A stretch of DNA of 64,000 nucleotides from Clarkia xantiana subsp. parviflora (GCA_036873135.1 JAPTYO010000007.1:7298763-7362762), one strand, 5' to 3'. Numbered from the stretch's first letter, positions 35,600 to 46,900 are shown. The notes: a model not told the origin generated them from the sequence alone. Program-made: numbers and translations.

Positions 35600-36095
35600 T
35601 GGCAGGTTTGAATTAATTTTTTTTATAAAACCGGATTTGACCGAAATCTTACCAAACTGACGAAATCTATTAAAAAAAAAAAGTAGGGACTTAGAATATA
35701 GAACCAAACTAGCACTATTGTAAACACCAATAAACCGAAGAAATCCGTAAATTTTTTATTCTCTCAACTCTTATTTAATATATGATATGTGATGTATCAA
35801 CGATTCAACGTATTTATGTTCGCAAGTTTATTTTTATGTATATGGTTTGACAGGTTTTAATTAATTTTTGTTATAAACCGGATTTGACCAAAATCACCGA
35901 CACAATCTATAAAAAAATAAATAAAAAAAGTATGGACATAGAATATAGAACCAAACTGGCACTATTATAAACACCAATAAGCCGAAAAATCCGTAAATTT
36001 TTTGTTCTCTCAACTCTTATTTAATATATGATATGTGATGTATCAACAATTCAACGTATTTAGGGTCGCAAGTTTATTTTTATGTGTATGGTTCA
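35600..36095. repeat. Tandem duplication, about 2 x 250 bp
   Basis: Units beginning GCAGGTTTGAATTAATTT near 35600 and ACAGGTTTTAATTAATTT near 35850. Both contain ACCGGATTTGACC, ATAGAACCAAACT.GCAC and ATATGATATGTGATGTATCA. Non-coding. Confidence 0.85.
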
Positions 36096-36271
36096 GAATT
36101 TGAACAACACACTCTATAAAGCTGCCTATTTCATATTCTATTACATATGATGTCCCAACTATTAAATGACAATCATGCAAAAATCTCGATTTTTTTCCCA
36201 TAATGATCACCCAAATTCTATGCATGTTACTAGAAATAAATAAACTAATATATTTAGGGTTAATAACTAAT

Positions 36272-36829
36272 AAACTGTCTGAGGTTTGGACAATGTTCAA
36301 ATCTGGTGTCCGTCGTTGGAATTGACTGTCCCAGGTTTGATGTTTGTTGAAATTTGGTGTCTCCTTCTATTTTTGGGTTAAGTCGAACGGAAGTGTATCA
36401 CGTGACCGTCAAATGAGCTCGATAAAATGGATATTCCAAAAATGCCACTCCATGAAAAATATGACATTCCATTACCTAGCGAATTGACAAAATTACCCCT
36501 CCTAACTAAATCAACAACTATAGGGTTTTTGGGTGGTGACCGGCAGGAGTAGGATGGTGGCCGGCAGGAGTTGGGTGGTGGCCGGCCGGAGTTGGGCGGT
36601 GGCTGCGGGAGTTGAGTGGTGGCCGGAGTTGGGTGGTGGTTGTTTTGAATCTAGGGGTAATTTTGTCACTTCATATTTGGTAGAAATGGCAATTCTGACA
36701 TTTTGTCAAAATTAAAAACAATTTCGAACGGAAAACCAAATTTCAACAAAGTTCAAACCTCATATTGACCATTTTAACACTTTAAAATTCAAACACCAAA
36801 TTTCAACACAGTCGAACCTCAGACAGTTT
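36272..36829. mobile_element. 558-bp TIR element with GC-rich core, related to 14102-14798
   Basis: AAACTGTCTGAGGTTTGGA on the left is matched in reverse at 36812-36829 (TCGAACCTCAGACAGTTT). It shares with the 14102 element an inner GAACGGAA...CACGTGA segment and a GC-rich GTGGTGGCCGG minisatellite (about 36530-36645). No coding capacity. Confidence 0.65.
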
Positions 36830-37285
36830 AACTTATATAAATAACAATCTTAAAATATGCATGTGTAAAGCACATGCAGAAATAACTAGTATATATATAT
36901 ATATACACACACGTTGATGATAAAATAGAACTTATTGTGTTGTTGGACACAACTCGAATCTCCTCTTCTTCTTAGGTCTGAAGTGCAAAACTATTTGTCT
37001 ATGCTTCATTATCCAAAACCTCTCCACTTCTTCATCTGTTCTTCCGGGAATCCTTCCTGCTATCAAATCCCACCTGCAAATTATCATCTTCTAATTCACA
37101 CTCTTTAATTTATTCTTTCTAGTATATATATATACAGATATAAACAAAATACCTGTCTCCAACAAAGTTGGTGCATCCTAAAGACAAGGTCCTCTTCTTG
37201 GTCGGACATGTCTATGTCTTTCCATTCAATGCTACTCACCTCTACTCAAACCAAACACACCCATTTTCACAATATTATTCCCCTT

Positions 37286-37630
37286 AGAGCATCCACAATG
37301 CTTTTACATAAATCGTATTCTTTAAAATTGACACGTAGACATTTATGAACATTTTAAGTAATACGTAAAGTTAAGACACGCGTAAAAAATATTTGCTCTG
37401 CAATCGTATTACTTAGACATATTCCTTAAATATATTTTATTATTAAATTTTTCAACAACCACCAATAAGATATTAACATTAATTATAAAATAATTAATTT
37501 ATAATTAAAAATTATTTACGTAATACATAGTGCATTCCTTATATTTAAGGAATGCTTTATGTAAAAACATAAATTTACGTGTGGGTCCCATCTTTAAGGA
37601 ATGCTATGTAAAACCACTGTAGAAAGTTTT
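37286..37630. mobile_element. Possible MITE with AGAGCATCCACAATG end
   Basis: The left end is TTAGAGCATCCACAATGCTT. The right end in reverse is CTACAGTGGTTTTACATAGC, sharing ACARTG.TTTTACATA. AT-rich interior with AAGGAATGC repeats. It lies just upstream of MYB exon 2, that is, in the first MYB intron. Confidence 0.45.
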
Positions 37631-37729
37631 TTTTGCTTTACTTAAATAAACATGTAGAACCCACGTTTACGTAATATTTACGTAATATTATACAAACAAT
37701 ATAGTAAACCCCGAAAAATAATATATAAT

Positions 37730-38075
37730 AGGGTTTAGGAAGTAAAACACAGTTCCAACTATATATTATGTTGTTAATCGTTGTCCCTGATTTAAAATGT
37801 TAATATTCGATATCCCAACTATCATATTGATTTCCCTTTTCTCTTAAAATTGGTAAAAAGAATATTTTCTAAGTATCAAATAAGCGTAACCCATGAATAA
37901 CAGATCTGATAGTTCAAAAAAATGAAAAAAATATTTTTATTGCTTAAAACGCTAATTTTACGCCAAAATCAGTTGAAAGAAGAAGAAAACAACTAATCCT
38001 ATAGTTATGATACCGAATATCAACTTTTTAAATTTGTAACATCGAATAACGATATAGTATATAGTTGAAGCTCTT
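37730..38075. mobile_element. Decayed palindromic MITE (GGTTAAGAACC family), copy 4
   Basis: It retains GTTGTTAATCGTTGTCCC, AAATGTTAATATTCGATATC and its inverted partner GATACCGAATATCAACTTTT. The outermost termini have diverged. It sits in the first MYB intron. Confidence 0.55.
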
Positions 38076-38146
38076 TACCTTATATAATATATACCTTCGA
38101 ATTCGGCAGTTTTGCGTTTCATGTTTTGCCTCGGACACCTCTCCAT

Positions 38147-39384
38147 AGTTGTCTCAAGAAGATGAAATACAGGTCTCGGGTTATTGATCTTGACATTGGA
38201 ACTATAATAACATTGAATAATTATAGATATTTCGTATAGTAAGGTGGGTAGATATAATATATAATATATGGTTGCGTTAGAGATACAATTATATAGGGAG
38301 TAGTGAATGTGAAGCTGATTGACTAAAAGAAGCTTCGATCGGATATTTGGTAGTTTATGAAGGGAGTGATGACCCGATAAGATATTGCGGATATTACTTG
38401 AACAAGAGATGTCGGGTATATCCGGCAATTTCATGACTAAATAGTTCTCCTGAATAATAGAAATTATTGGTTACCTCCGAGCTTACACGTAGATCTGACG
38501 TGGTGGACCTCTAACCAATTATAAGCAGACAACTGTGAATGTGTCAAATAATTTGTCACACGTGTCAGTTTCTAATTGACTGAAGGTCCACCACGTCGGA
38601 TCCACGTGTAAGCTCGGAGGTAGCCAATAATTCCTCCCTTAATAAATATATAAGTTTCACAATCCAAGTCTAAACTCTAAAGAACTCATATTACGTTTAA
38701 ACATTATTATCTAATAATTACGCTCAACTAGTTCTAAAGTGTATGTACACCAATAGACACTATTTATATTGATTGTAACCCGATGCTACAACGTTATTGT
38801 TGGGATAGTGATATAATATGATAGATATTATTGCGTGGACATCTATTAGCAACCTGCCATTATATAGTCTTTTGTAACACAATCCGTACGTTAAGTGGTA
38901 CCAAGTAGGGGTGAAACCGGATCGGTCGGACCGGTTTTTAGCTTGTTTAGGTCGGATACCTAAATTTTCAGTTCGGATTTTTTCTTTAAAAAAATCCGAC
39001 CAAAAAACCGTTTAAGCAAAAATAAACCGTCCATTATTAATACAGTTTTTTCGGTTCGATTTATCATTAAATAATTGAGATTTCAAACAATAATAATAAT
39101 TGAAAAATCGAGACTCCAAGAATGTTAGAGATGTGCGGTAATTATCTAGACTAGAACTAGAATTGTTTACTAGGTGTAGATTAACCGTCGTAAATTCTAA
39201 AAAAATCTAGCAATCTTTCTACCTCAACTCTTCAAGGACAGGCGGGATCCCCCGAGCTAAACCGAAAGCGAAACTCACGTTCCTCCAGATGCTCATTTGT
39301 CCACTTGCAGCAATTACAGTTTACAGAGAGAAGAATCACACAAATTTCTCACCTTTATCTTTTCAACGGAGTTTCAGTGAAGAG
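38147..39384. other. Divergent intergenic region (MYB and ELF3-like 5' flanks)
   Basis: A TATA-like CTATATAAT on the minus strand near 38287-38295 lies about 140 bp before the MYB ATG. There is an inverted-repeat MITE at 38462-38632 and a single TAGGGGTGAAACCGG end (38907) of another hAT-like relic. No gene is seen. Confidence 0.5.
38462..38632. mobile_element. 171-bp MITE with about 49-bp inverted repeats
   Basis: AATTATTGGTTACCTCCGAG at the left is mirrored by AATTATTGGCTACCTCCGAG at the right (read in reverse). Pairing continues through CTTACACGT and the GACGTGGTGGACCT segments with few mismatches. The loop is only about 70 bp, so the whole element folds into a hairpin. Confidence 0.8.
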
Positions 39385-39974
39385 ATGAGCCTTTTTTGGT
39401 CACCCAGCATGTGGCGGAGGATGTTCCACGAGGAAGACCCGGTCTGTCTCCATTTCATTATTGTTTCCTCTGATTCGCTATCTCTAGTTCCCTGTTCTTG
39501 AACCCAGTTGTGTGTATTTGGGTCCCTCTTCTTAAAATCTCGTGTGATGTCGGATTTTTTATTTTATGGTTTTTCCTTTTACAGTTCTTTGGGTCCGTGC
39601 TTGAAACTATCCCACTGGATGAGATGTATAAGAAATTCAGTTCAGATCTATCCAATAGGGACCCAGATTTCGGCTTTTCGCCTAATCTGGAGGCGTCTAG
39701 ATTCTGGTACCCTCTTTTTCAATATAAAATTATTTCTTTTTTGGTTTCTTTTGCCATTTGATTGTGTATTTTTGGTAGAACATTTGATTTGAGTATCTTA
39801 ATTTCCAAGGCGGCCCTTTTGTCTTGCCGAATATATATCTTTCTCTACCTCTGCTTTGAGTGCCTTCCCCCACTTTTATACCGCTTTTGTAAAGAAATAT
39901 CCTCTGTTATATTCTTCAGGAGCTGGAATCTGTCTCTGCAACTATATCCTTTACTATTCCAGTCTAGAATTTGA
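39385..39974 (+). CDS. Spliced small ORF in the ELF3-like leader (77 aa, tentative)
   Basis: Segments 39385-39441, 39585-39706 and 39920-39974 join in frame across GT-AG sites into 77 residues. It starts MSLFWSPSMWRRMFHEEDP; the middle exon gives FFGSVLETIPLDEMYKKFSS and LSNRDPDFGFSPNLEASRFW; it ends LQLYPLLFQSRI. The composition of the middle exon is protein-like rather than random. It lies 0.4-1 kb upstream of the ELF3-like ATG on the same strand, so it could be an upstream ORF of that transcript, a separate small gene, or chance. I do not recognise the family. The first donor (GTCTGT) is weak. Confidence 0.35.
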
Positions 39975-40391
39975 TATTACTGTGGGGTGATTCTTTTTTG
40001 GGAGTTCTGAGCTTCTGTAAGTGTTCTTGCTGCAATTCAATTGTCATCTTTATCCAAGTTGGAGCCATGAAGGTTGCAGAGTAGTGGAAGAATTTATTTG
40101 GAATTGTGGAAATCTTGCAAATTCAGAGCTTCTGGGTGGAAAAGATCCAAAATTTTATGCCTTCTAGTGAGAAAGATATGATTTTTCATTGAGGTTGAGG
40201 TTTGAACCAGCTGCTCTGTGATTTTTTTTTTTATCAATTCGCAAATTGGAGGCTTCTTGGGGTTTAGGGTTTCGGCTTTTTGTGCCTAATGGTGAAAAAG
40301 ATTGGATTCTTAATTGTGGGTGAAGTTTGAATTAGCTGTTTCTGTTACAATTTTCATGAATTTTGTGTGAGATTACTGAGAGAAGAGTAAT

Positions 40392-43300
40392 ATGGGAGAG
40401 GGAAAAGATGAGAAACAGCAGATGATGATGAACCCTATGTTTCCAAGGCTTCATGTGAAAGATACAGAGAAAGGAGGGCCAAGAGCACCTCCAAGGAACA
40501 AAATGGCTCTCTATGAACAACTCAGCATTCCTTCCCAAAGGTCGGGCCATAGATCAGCATCAATCTTACCTCTTCCGTCCTCCATAGGCAATGTGAGTTG
40601 ATTAATGTGCAATCATGCTCCTTTGCCTTAGGTTGCAAGTTGCAACTCTGTATTTTGATTATGGAAGTGCCCCGTGAACATGATTCCTTAAAGGGTTAAG
40701 AACCTAAAACAGTCTCAACTATAGGACATCATGCTAATCGTTGTTCTAGATTTTAAACATTGATTTTCGGTGTCCCAACTAACAAATTTGTTGCTTTCCA
40801 CTTGTTTAGACTGATTTTGGCATTAAAATTTGTGTTTGAAGCAACAAAATCATGTTGTTTTCCATTTTCCGAAGTATCAAATTTGTTTCTCATGGTTTAG
40901 GTTTATTTGATGCTTAAAAAACATGTTTTTATTTCGTCAGTTTTAAAAGAAAAAGTGGAAAACAACCAATTTGATAGTTGAGACACCAAATATCAGCATT
41001 TTAAATCTGGTACAATGATTAACTATATGACCTATATAGTTCAGACTGTTTAAATCTGTTGTCGAAGCTCACCCTTGATTCCTAGGATTTGTTGATTATC
41101 AAAAAGTATTGAACTCCCCTGTAGACCAGGAATCCCGTCTTGTATTTGAAGAAATCACCTGAATCTTTGATTTTTTCTGCAAAAACTTGATTAACAATGA
41201 TCAAAGGTTCCTTCTTTGTGTTAGAAAACAGACTTGTGAATGTCCCTCCATTTGTTATGTTCATCTCCTTAATCTTGATTGCAGTTCTTTGATCTAAAAC
41301 TTCAATCAAGACGGTTAATTTCTATTGAGTGATGTTTCCGGGATTCTTACCGTCCAGTGGCAATCTTTCTGTTGCTGGGGCATTGCTACAAAGTGATCAA
41401 TTAGTGCGGAAATTATCATGAAAGTAGAATATTTTACCATTTCAGGAAATGATCGACATTTTTTCGCGTAAAAAAAGGTTTTTTTCCCCACTTCCTCACT
41501 GAATTTCGAATCAAGACGGTTGGTCAATTTTCATTTGTCATTGAGAAAGTAGAAAATTTCACCGATTCAGTAAACTATTGACAAGAAGTTTTGTGTTTCA
41601 CTAAATTTCACTGTAAAATTTTCATTTCTGCTGCATTTCTTAATTTTGCATCATTTACTGCTTCCAGCATTTTAACTACTTTTTTCTTAATGATGACCAA
41701 TATAGGATGGAATCCAACAACAAAGTAACAATGCTTTTACTCCATTGCACAATCCACCTGCAAGTTCCTTGTCGGAGAATAGACAAACTCATCCCTTTAA
41801 TAGATTTGGATTCGGATCTGCAGTAGAAACTCCCCAACAGAATCAACCCTCGAATTCATTATCCGTCAAAAGTAATTCTTTTCAGCACAAGTCTTCTGAT
41901 TTTAGGAAGCCTTTTAGAAGGAAGCCTGTAGGGAGCGAAGACCGTACATTTGCATTGCCCTCTCAGTCGAGATTATCTAACCGATCTGAATATGGTGCAA
42001 CTGAATCGATTGATTTAGATTCGAGATATTCTATCAGAGAGAAAATCCATGAAACTATGCAGTCTGTTGAGAAACTGAAGAGACAACATATGGATTGTTC
42101 TGCAGAAGGCGATGGTAGAAACTCCGGAAAGAATGAAAAAAGCAGTAAAAGACAGAAAAGCGCTGGATCGTGTCTGTCACCGGACGATGTTGTCGGAATT
42201 ATAGGCCAAAAGCAGTTCTGGGTAGCAAGAAAAGCCATTGCCAAGTAAGTAATGTTACTTCCCTGTGTTATTGCATTGTGTGCATTTCTGTCTCTTAGAA
42301 GTGAAAATCATTAGTGAGAAAATTCAATAGAGGGAAACTTAGGGTTAAGAACTTATAAACAGTCTCAACTCTATGTCATGTTGCTAATCATTATCCCAAG
42401 TTTAAAATGTTGATGTTTGGTGTCTCAGCTATCAGATTTGTTGTTCTCCACTTTTTTCGATTGATTTTGACGCTAAAATTAGTGCAGCAACAAAAACATG
42501 TTTTCAACTTTTCAAAGTATCAGATTAGTTTGCTCTAGGTTTAGGCTTATTTGATAATTAAAAAACATGTTTTTTGATTCGTCAATTTTAAGAGAAAAAG
42601 TGGAAATCAACAAATTTGATAGTTGGGAGTTGGGACACTGGATAACAACATTGTAAATTTGGAACAGCGATTAGCAACATGATATATAGTTGGGATTGTT
42701 TTTATGTTCTTAACCCGGAAACTTATCCCAATGTTTATTGCAAGATCGACGCTTAAAATGTTTATTTCAACATGCCTGCATTTCTCAGTAAGTTGCATTT
42801 TGGGGAACGTTTCAGTAGTTGATTATTCATAATGTTGCTGTTTCAGCCAACAAAGGGACTTCAATGTGCAAGTTTTCGAGCTCCATAGAATCATAAAGGT
42901 ACACATTATATATATATATATACATAATTCTATATATTTACATGCTCGATCTGGTTCGATGCAACGTTTGATCATGTCGCATAATTTAACGCAGGTTCAA
43001 AACTTAATTGCGAGGTCTCCGGAGATATTGTTCGAAGAAACCCTCTTCTTCAAAAAACCAAAAGAAAAACCGGTTCTGATCCCATCCCACAAAACCCCGA
43101 CCGAGTCCAAAGACAATGACGATCCAACAAGACCCGAGCAGCTTACAGAAGCTTCAAACCGAAACACAGAGACAGCAACAACAAATGAACCGGTCAGTCC
43201 TCAGCAAAACCAGTCGGAAATTCCATCGGCCGAAGCAAAGTCAGACATGTGGTGTTTCCCGCCGAGTGGGAACCAATGGTTAGTCCCGGTAGTGTCTCCA

Positions 43301-43998
43301 TCCGAGGGCCTTATTTACAAACCATACGCAGGACCGGGCCCACCGAACCCAGGTTTCATGGGCCCGGTGTATGGTTGCGAGCCCATAAAGATGAACTTTC
43401 CGTCACCGGTGGGTCCCACATACTTTCCACCCTATGGCATGCCAATGATGAATTCTCCGGTCCCGAACCCGTTCTCGGAGTCGTGGTTGTACGGTAGGGA
43501 GAGTCAACTGTCGGAGCAGGTAAGTCGGGTCGATCCAAGCAATTGCTCCCCTCAACTTCTGTGATGTGTAATTTTTACCTTAAAATTTGTAAGAATTATC
43601 AATTTAGCCCTTTAAAATCTTGCATTTACCCTCCTGAAAATTTTATATACTTATAATTTGCCCCTAACTCAAATCTTGCCTACTGAACACAGTTCCTGGC
43701 TCTGTCTCTGCAGGTAAGCCAGGTAGATCCGAGGAAAGTCCCGGGCACGAAGGGCAGGGAGATGGAAGGGAGCACCGGGAGCTGCCCTTCCGAGAGAAGG
43801 ATGGGCCCTACGGTCCCACTCCCTCTCTTCCCGACATCACCCACCTCGACCCCTGCCGCCTCGAACGCAACTACTTCTCGGAGCACTGAAAGGAGGACAA
43901 AGGTGATTAAGGTTGTCCCGCATAACCCGAAACTAGCGACTGAGACAGCTGCTCGGATTTTTCGGTCGATACAAGAGGAACGGAAGCAGTGCGATTAA
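40392..43998 (+). CDS. ELF3: ELF3-like circadian-clock/flowering regulator
   Basis: Exons 40392-40592, 41706-42244, 42847-42898, 42995-43519 and 43714-43998 encode 533 residues. Seen: the N-terminal ELF3 block [10 protein letters not shown]...[18 protein letters not shown] (about residues 15-47); the central block [20 protein letters not shown] and [20 protein letters not shown] (about 225-270); the Pro-rich block [20 protein letters not shown] (about 359); and the C-terminal block [20 protein letters not shown] ending [11 protein letters not shown]. Known: ELF3 is the scaffold of the evening complex with ELF4 and LUX, repressing growth and clock genes in the evening. The protein is shorter than Arabidopsis ELF3 (about 695) and lacks a poly-Gln tract. 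Introns 1 and 2 each carry a palindromic MITE. Intron 4 is flanked by a 27-bp direct repeat. Confidence 0.92.
40693..41054. mobile_element. Palindromic MITE (GGTTAAGAACC family), copy 2, in ELF3-like intron 1
   Basis: It begins GGGTTAAGAACCTAAAACAG and ends CTATATAGTTCAGACTGTTT; the very last bases of the right terminus have changed. The left half GATTTTCGGTGTCCCAACTA pairs with the right half GTTGAGACACCAAATATCA. Confidence 0.75.
42342..42716. mobile_element. Palindromic MITE (GGTTAAGAACC family), copy 3, in ELF3-like intron 2
   Basis: It begins GGGTTAAGAACTTATAAACA and ends ATTGTTTTTATGTTCTTAACCC, a near-complete element with both termini. Confidence 0.75.
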
Positions 43999-46900
43999 TG
44001 CGATGGAAGACGGTTGATTTTACTGTCGGTAAAAGTAGATTTTGTTGCCATTTGCAGTTACTAAGTGACGTGAGTTTGTTTTTTGTTTTTTGGCCAAGTG
44101 ACGTGAGTATGTTAAATGTAAATAATGTGTTTGTTTTAGATGAGTGTAGTTTCGTAACCTAACGGATGTTGGTTACTGCAACTGTAGTGTCCAATAAATA
44201 AAAGTATTAAAATGTTCACCTTGGTACCCCAAGAAGAGCTACATGGGTAGCTTATCATTGCGACAATCATTCCACTTTGGGGCCGGCCAAAGCCAAACAT
44301 GTTTCTTAGAGCACTTACAATGATTAAGGGAGTGGTTAGTTATTCTATAATATTTCAGGATACTAACTTCCACCCTTATATTAGTATTCACGTAATTTAT
44401 ACTTTTACTCCTAGTAAGAGTTGTTTTTAAAAAGCATTATGTATTATTTAAATGCTCACATGTTTAAGTTTAAAAAAGAGGTTACAAATATAACGTAACT
44501 CGTAGATTCGAGATTTTACAGTTTAGGAAGAAACCAGATGGGTGTCGCTAGTAGCCTAGTACAATAAACACAAACAAATGAAGCTATTGAGATATATAAA
44601 GCTCAACTGGCGGCTATAGGAATTTAATTATCGGGGACATATTTTTGGAAAATAAATTGCGTATAAAAATTTATTGACAAAAATAATAATTATTGAAATT
44701 TTTATAAAGTTATATTATATATTAAATTGTAATGCATTACACAGTTTGAGAATAAAATAAGTTAATTATCAAATTGCTAGCTTATAAGCGGCTACCTAAA
44801 TTTTTTTTTTTTTTGACAATTTCCTCACTTAGATTTTGTTGGAAGATAAATTGTTAGTTGAATTTATTTATTTATTTTTTTTAATAATTTTTAGCTTAGA
44901 TTTTTGTGGAATTAATAGCTCATATTTATTTTTTAATTTCTAAAATAATAGTTCATTTTATTATTATTATTATATATATATATATATTAAATAAATAAAT
45001 GTATTTTTACAAGAAATAAATGATTGTTTAAAAAAAACAAATGATTGATATAATATAAAGTAGACTGTAGAGAGAAGTGAAGTGGGACCGGCTTAGAGGA
45101 ATGTGAGTGGAGCGAGAGATGGAGAATACAGGAGGCCAAACATCTTATCTTAAATAATCTAGAGGTGTGAATTTCAATTGCAAAAACACTAGATTCCATA
45201 TTAGCTATTTCCATATATATATATATATATATATATTATTTTTAATAAGAAAATTAGGGACATTTTGTTTCCATTTATGCTTGCTGCAGCCGCCACTGAC
45301 TGGCGGTGAAGGGCTACATCGTAGAATACTGAGAGACAGTTTGTTTTTTTGTTTTTTTTGTCTTTTGTTTTTTTTTTTTCATGTAGCCAAAATTCATACA
45401 ATCATGATACTCTTCTCAATAGCGGCAAATGAAGGATGACCAGTTTGATGTGGAAGAATGCTTTTCTATATGGAGAATTGAAAGAACAAGTATACATAGA
45501 GGTGCCTCATGGCCACGTAGAAGTTTCAGCCAGAAAATGTGTGCCGACTGAAAAAATCTATCTATGGCCACAAACAGTCTTCCGAGCCTAGCTTGGCATG
45601 TTTGCTTTAGCTAAGAAAGGGTATGAGTTCAAACAGAGTAATTCCAACCATACTATGTTCCTTAAGCGGAGATGAAGACTTTTAACCTGTCTATTTATAT
45701 ATGTTGTTGATATAATCATTACAGGAATCGATGTGGAAAATTGTTCAAGGATAAAGAGAATCTGTTTATGAAATTTGAGATGAAGGATCTGAAAAGGTTA
45801 AAAAGTACTTCCTGAGGTACTTTTGAAGAAGTACTTTTCAAGTCAAACGGACATTTGAAGGTACAAGGATACATCGATGCGGATTGGGCAGTAACCTCGT
45901 TCGAAAATCGACATATGGTACTTCACTTTGGTCAATGGAAATTTGGTTACGTAGAGAAGCAAAAAAACAAAAGGTACTTGAACTTTCTAATGCAGAAGCC
46001 AAGTATCGAGCAGCGGTACAAAAAATTGAAGAAATGTTATGGTTGAGAAAGCTGCTTAGTGGGTCGAGTTCCCCCATTAGAACCAACCGAAATCATGTGT
46101 GACAATTAAGCGCCTATTCACTTCGCAAAGAATCAGTGTAACACGATGATATGAAGCACGTTTAACTCAATATAGACACTTCACTAAAAGATAATAGCAC
46201 GTTTAACCCGGTGCCAATGATTTATTGTAATTTTTTTGCCTTGATTTATCATAATTGGGTATCATATATTTTCTTTCTAAATATTATGTCATAATAGAAA
46301 TATTATTATTATATATCTTATCTTACAATTAAAATGATCGATGTATGGGTGCAATGCATGAGTTAATAATAATTAATATTCAACAATAATAATGTAATAA
46401 ATGGAGTTATTTTCTTCAAAATAATCATATTTTAAAAATTAAATACAAAAATAAGCACTCAATTTTTTAAAATTATATCCTCAACAAGGTCTGCATCAGC
46501 TACACCATATATAGAGTAGAATATTTCCGCAACTAACCTGACTTCAATTTATATGAAGGTCAATCATCCACCAACTGTATAAACTGATATACAAACTATT
46601 CATTCATTCTGCTTAAATCAGCACAGCTCTATGATGCCCAATCAAACAATATGTATTAGCTAGTGTTCTTTATTCTGGCAAGTTTGCTTCGTCGTGTGCA
46701 TGATGTACAACATTATATTATAATGATGTCGTTGACAAGGTCACAACCAAAATACTTTTCCGTTTTCCAATAGATTAACACATCGCTTGCACTAATCAAC
46801 TTCTGCTTACATTGGAAGAAGAATATATCATTCTGTTTATAATAAACTATATGTGAGATCATCGATATTAGTAAACCATTTTTTTTTTCTCATTAAGAGG

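Larger units (their letters stand above)
31224..36931. other. Repeat-rich intergenic tract; no gene seen
   Basis: GT14 leader to about 31800, then AT-rich DNA with a MULE-type MITE (32569-32815), a GGTTATGGTTATGG-rich region with inverted halves (33190-33880), possible LTR debris near 34540-34700 (TA repeat followed by TATTTATAGGG), two tandem duplications (34917-35455 and 35600-36095) and a TIR element (36272-36829). All open frames are short and lack coding character. Confidence 0.6.
36932..38146 (-). pseudogene. CPC/TCL-type single-repeat R3-MYB with a one-base frameshift
   Basis: Three exons on the minus strand: 38146-38095, 37241-37153 and 37073-36932. Exon 1 starts MERCPRQNMKRKTAEFE. 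Exon 2 gives EVSSIEWKDIDMSDQEEDLV followed by FRMHQL, and exon 3 in another frame gives RWDLIAGRIPGRTDEEVERF followed by WIMKH. This is the R3-MYB repeat of the CAPRICE/TRIPTYCHON/TCL family, with the EEDL..R...L bHLH-binding signature. The last bases of exon 2 read CAACTTTGTTGGAGACAG where the family needs CAACTTGTTGG..., so one extra T shifts the frame and brings a stop soon into exon 3. The exons total 283 nt, not a multiple of three. Known: intact relatives block MYB-bHLH-WD40 activators of trichome and root-hair fate. It is either a recent pseudogene or a base-call error; the splice sites and the rest of the protein are intact. Confidence 0.82.

Noticed and set aside
38075..38434. 119-codon minus-strand frame containing the MYB start region
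   Set aside because: The part upstream of 38146 is 5' UTR-like and AT-rich. The MYB ATG at 38146 with splicing at 38095 explains the real coding part.
39498..39792. Overlapping hydrophobic frames upstream of the ELF3-like gene
   Set aside because: Unspliced readings across introns; only the spliced version (39385-39974) was kept, and only tentatively.
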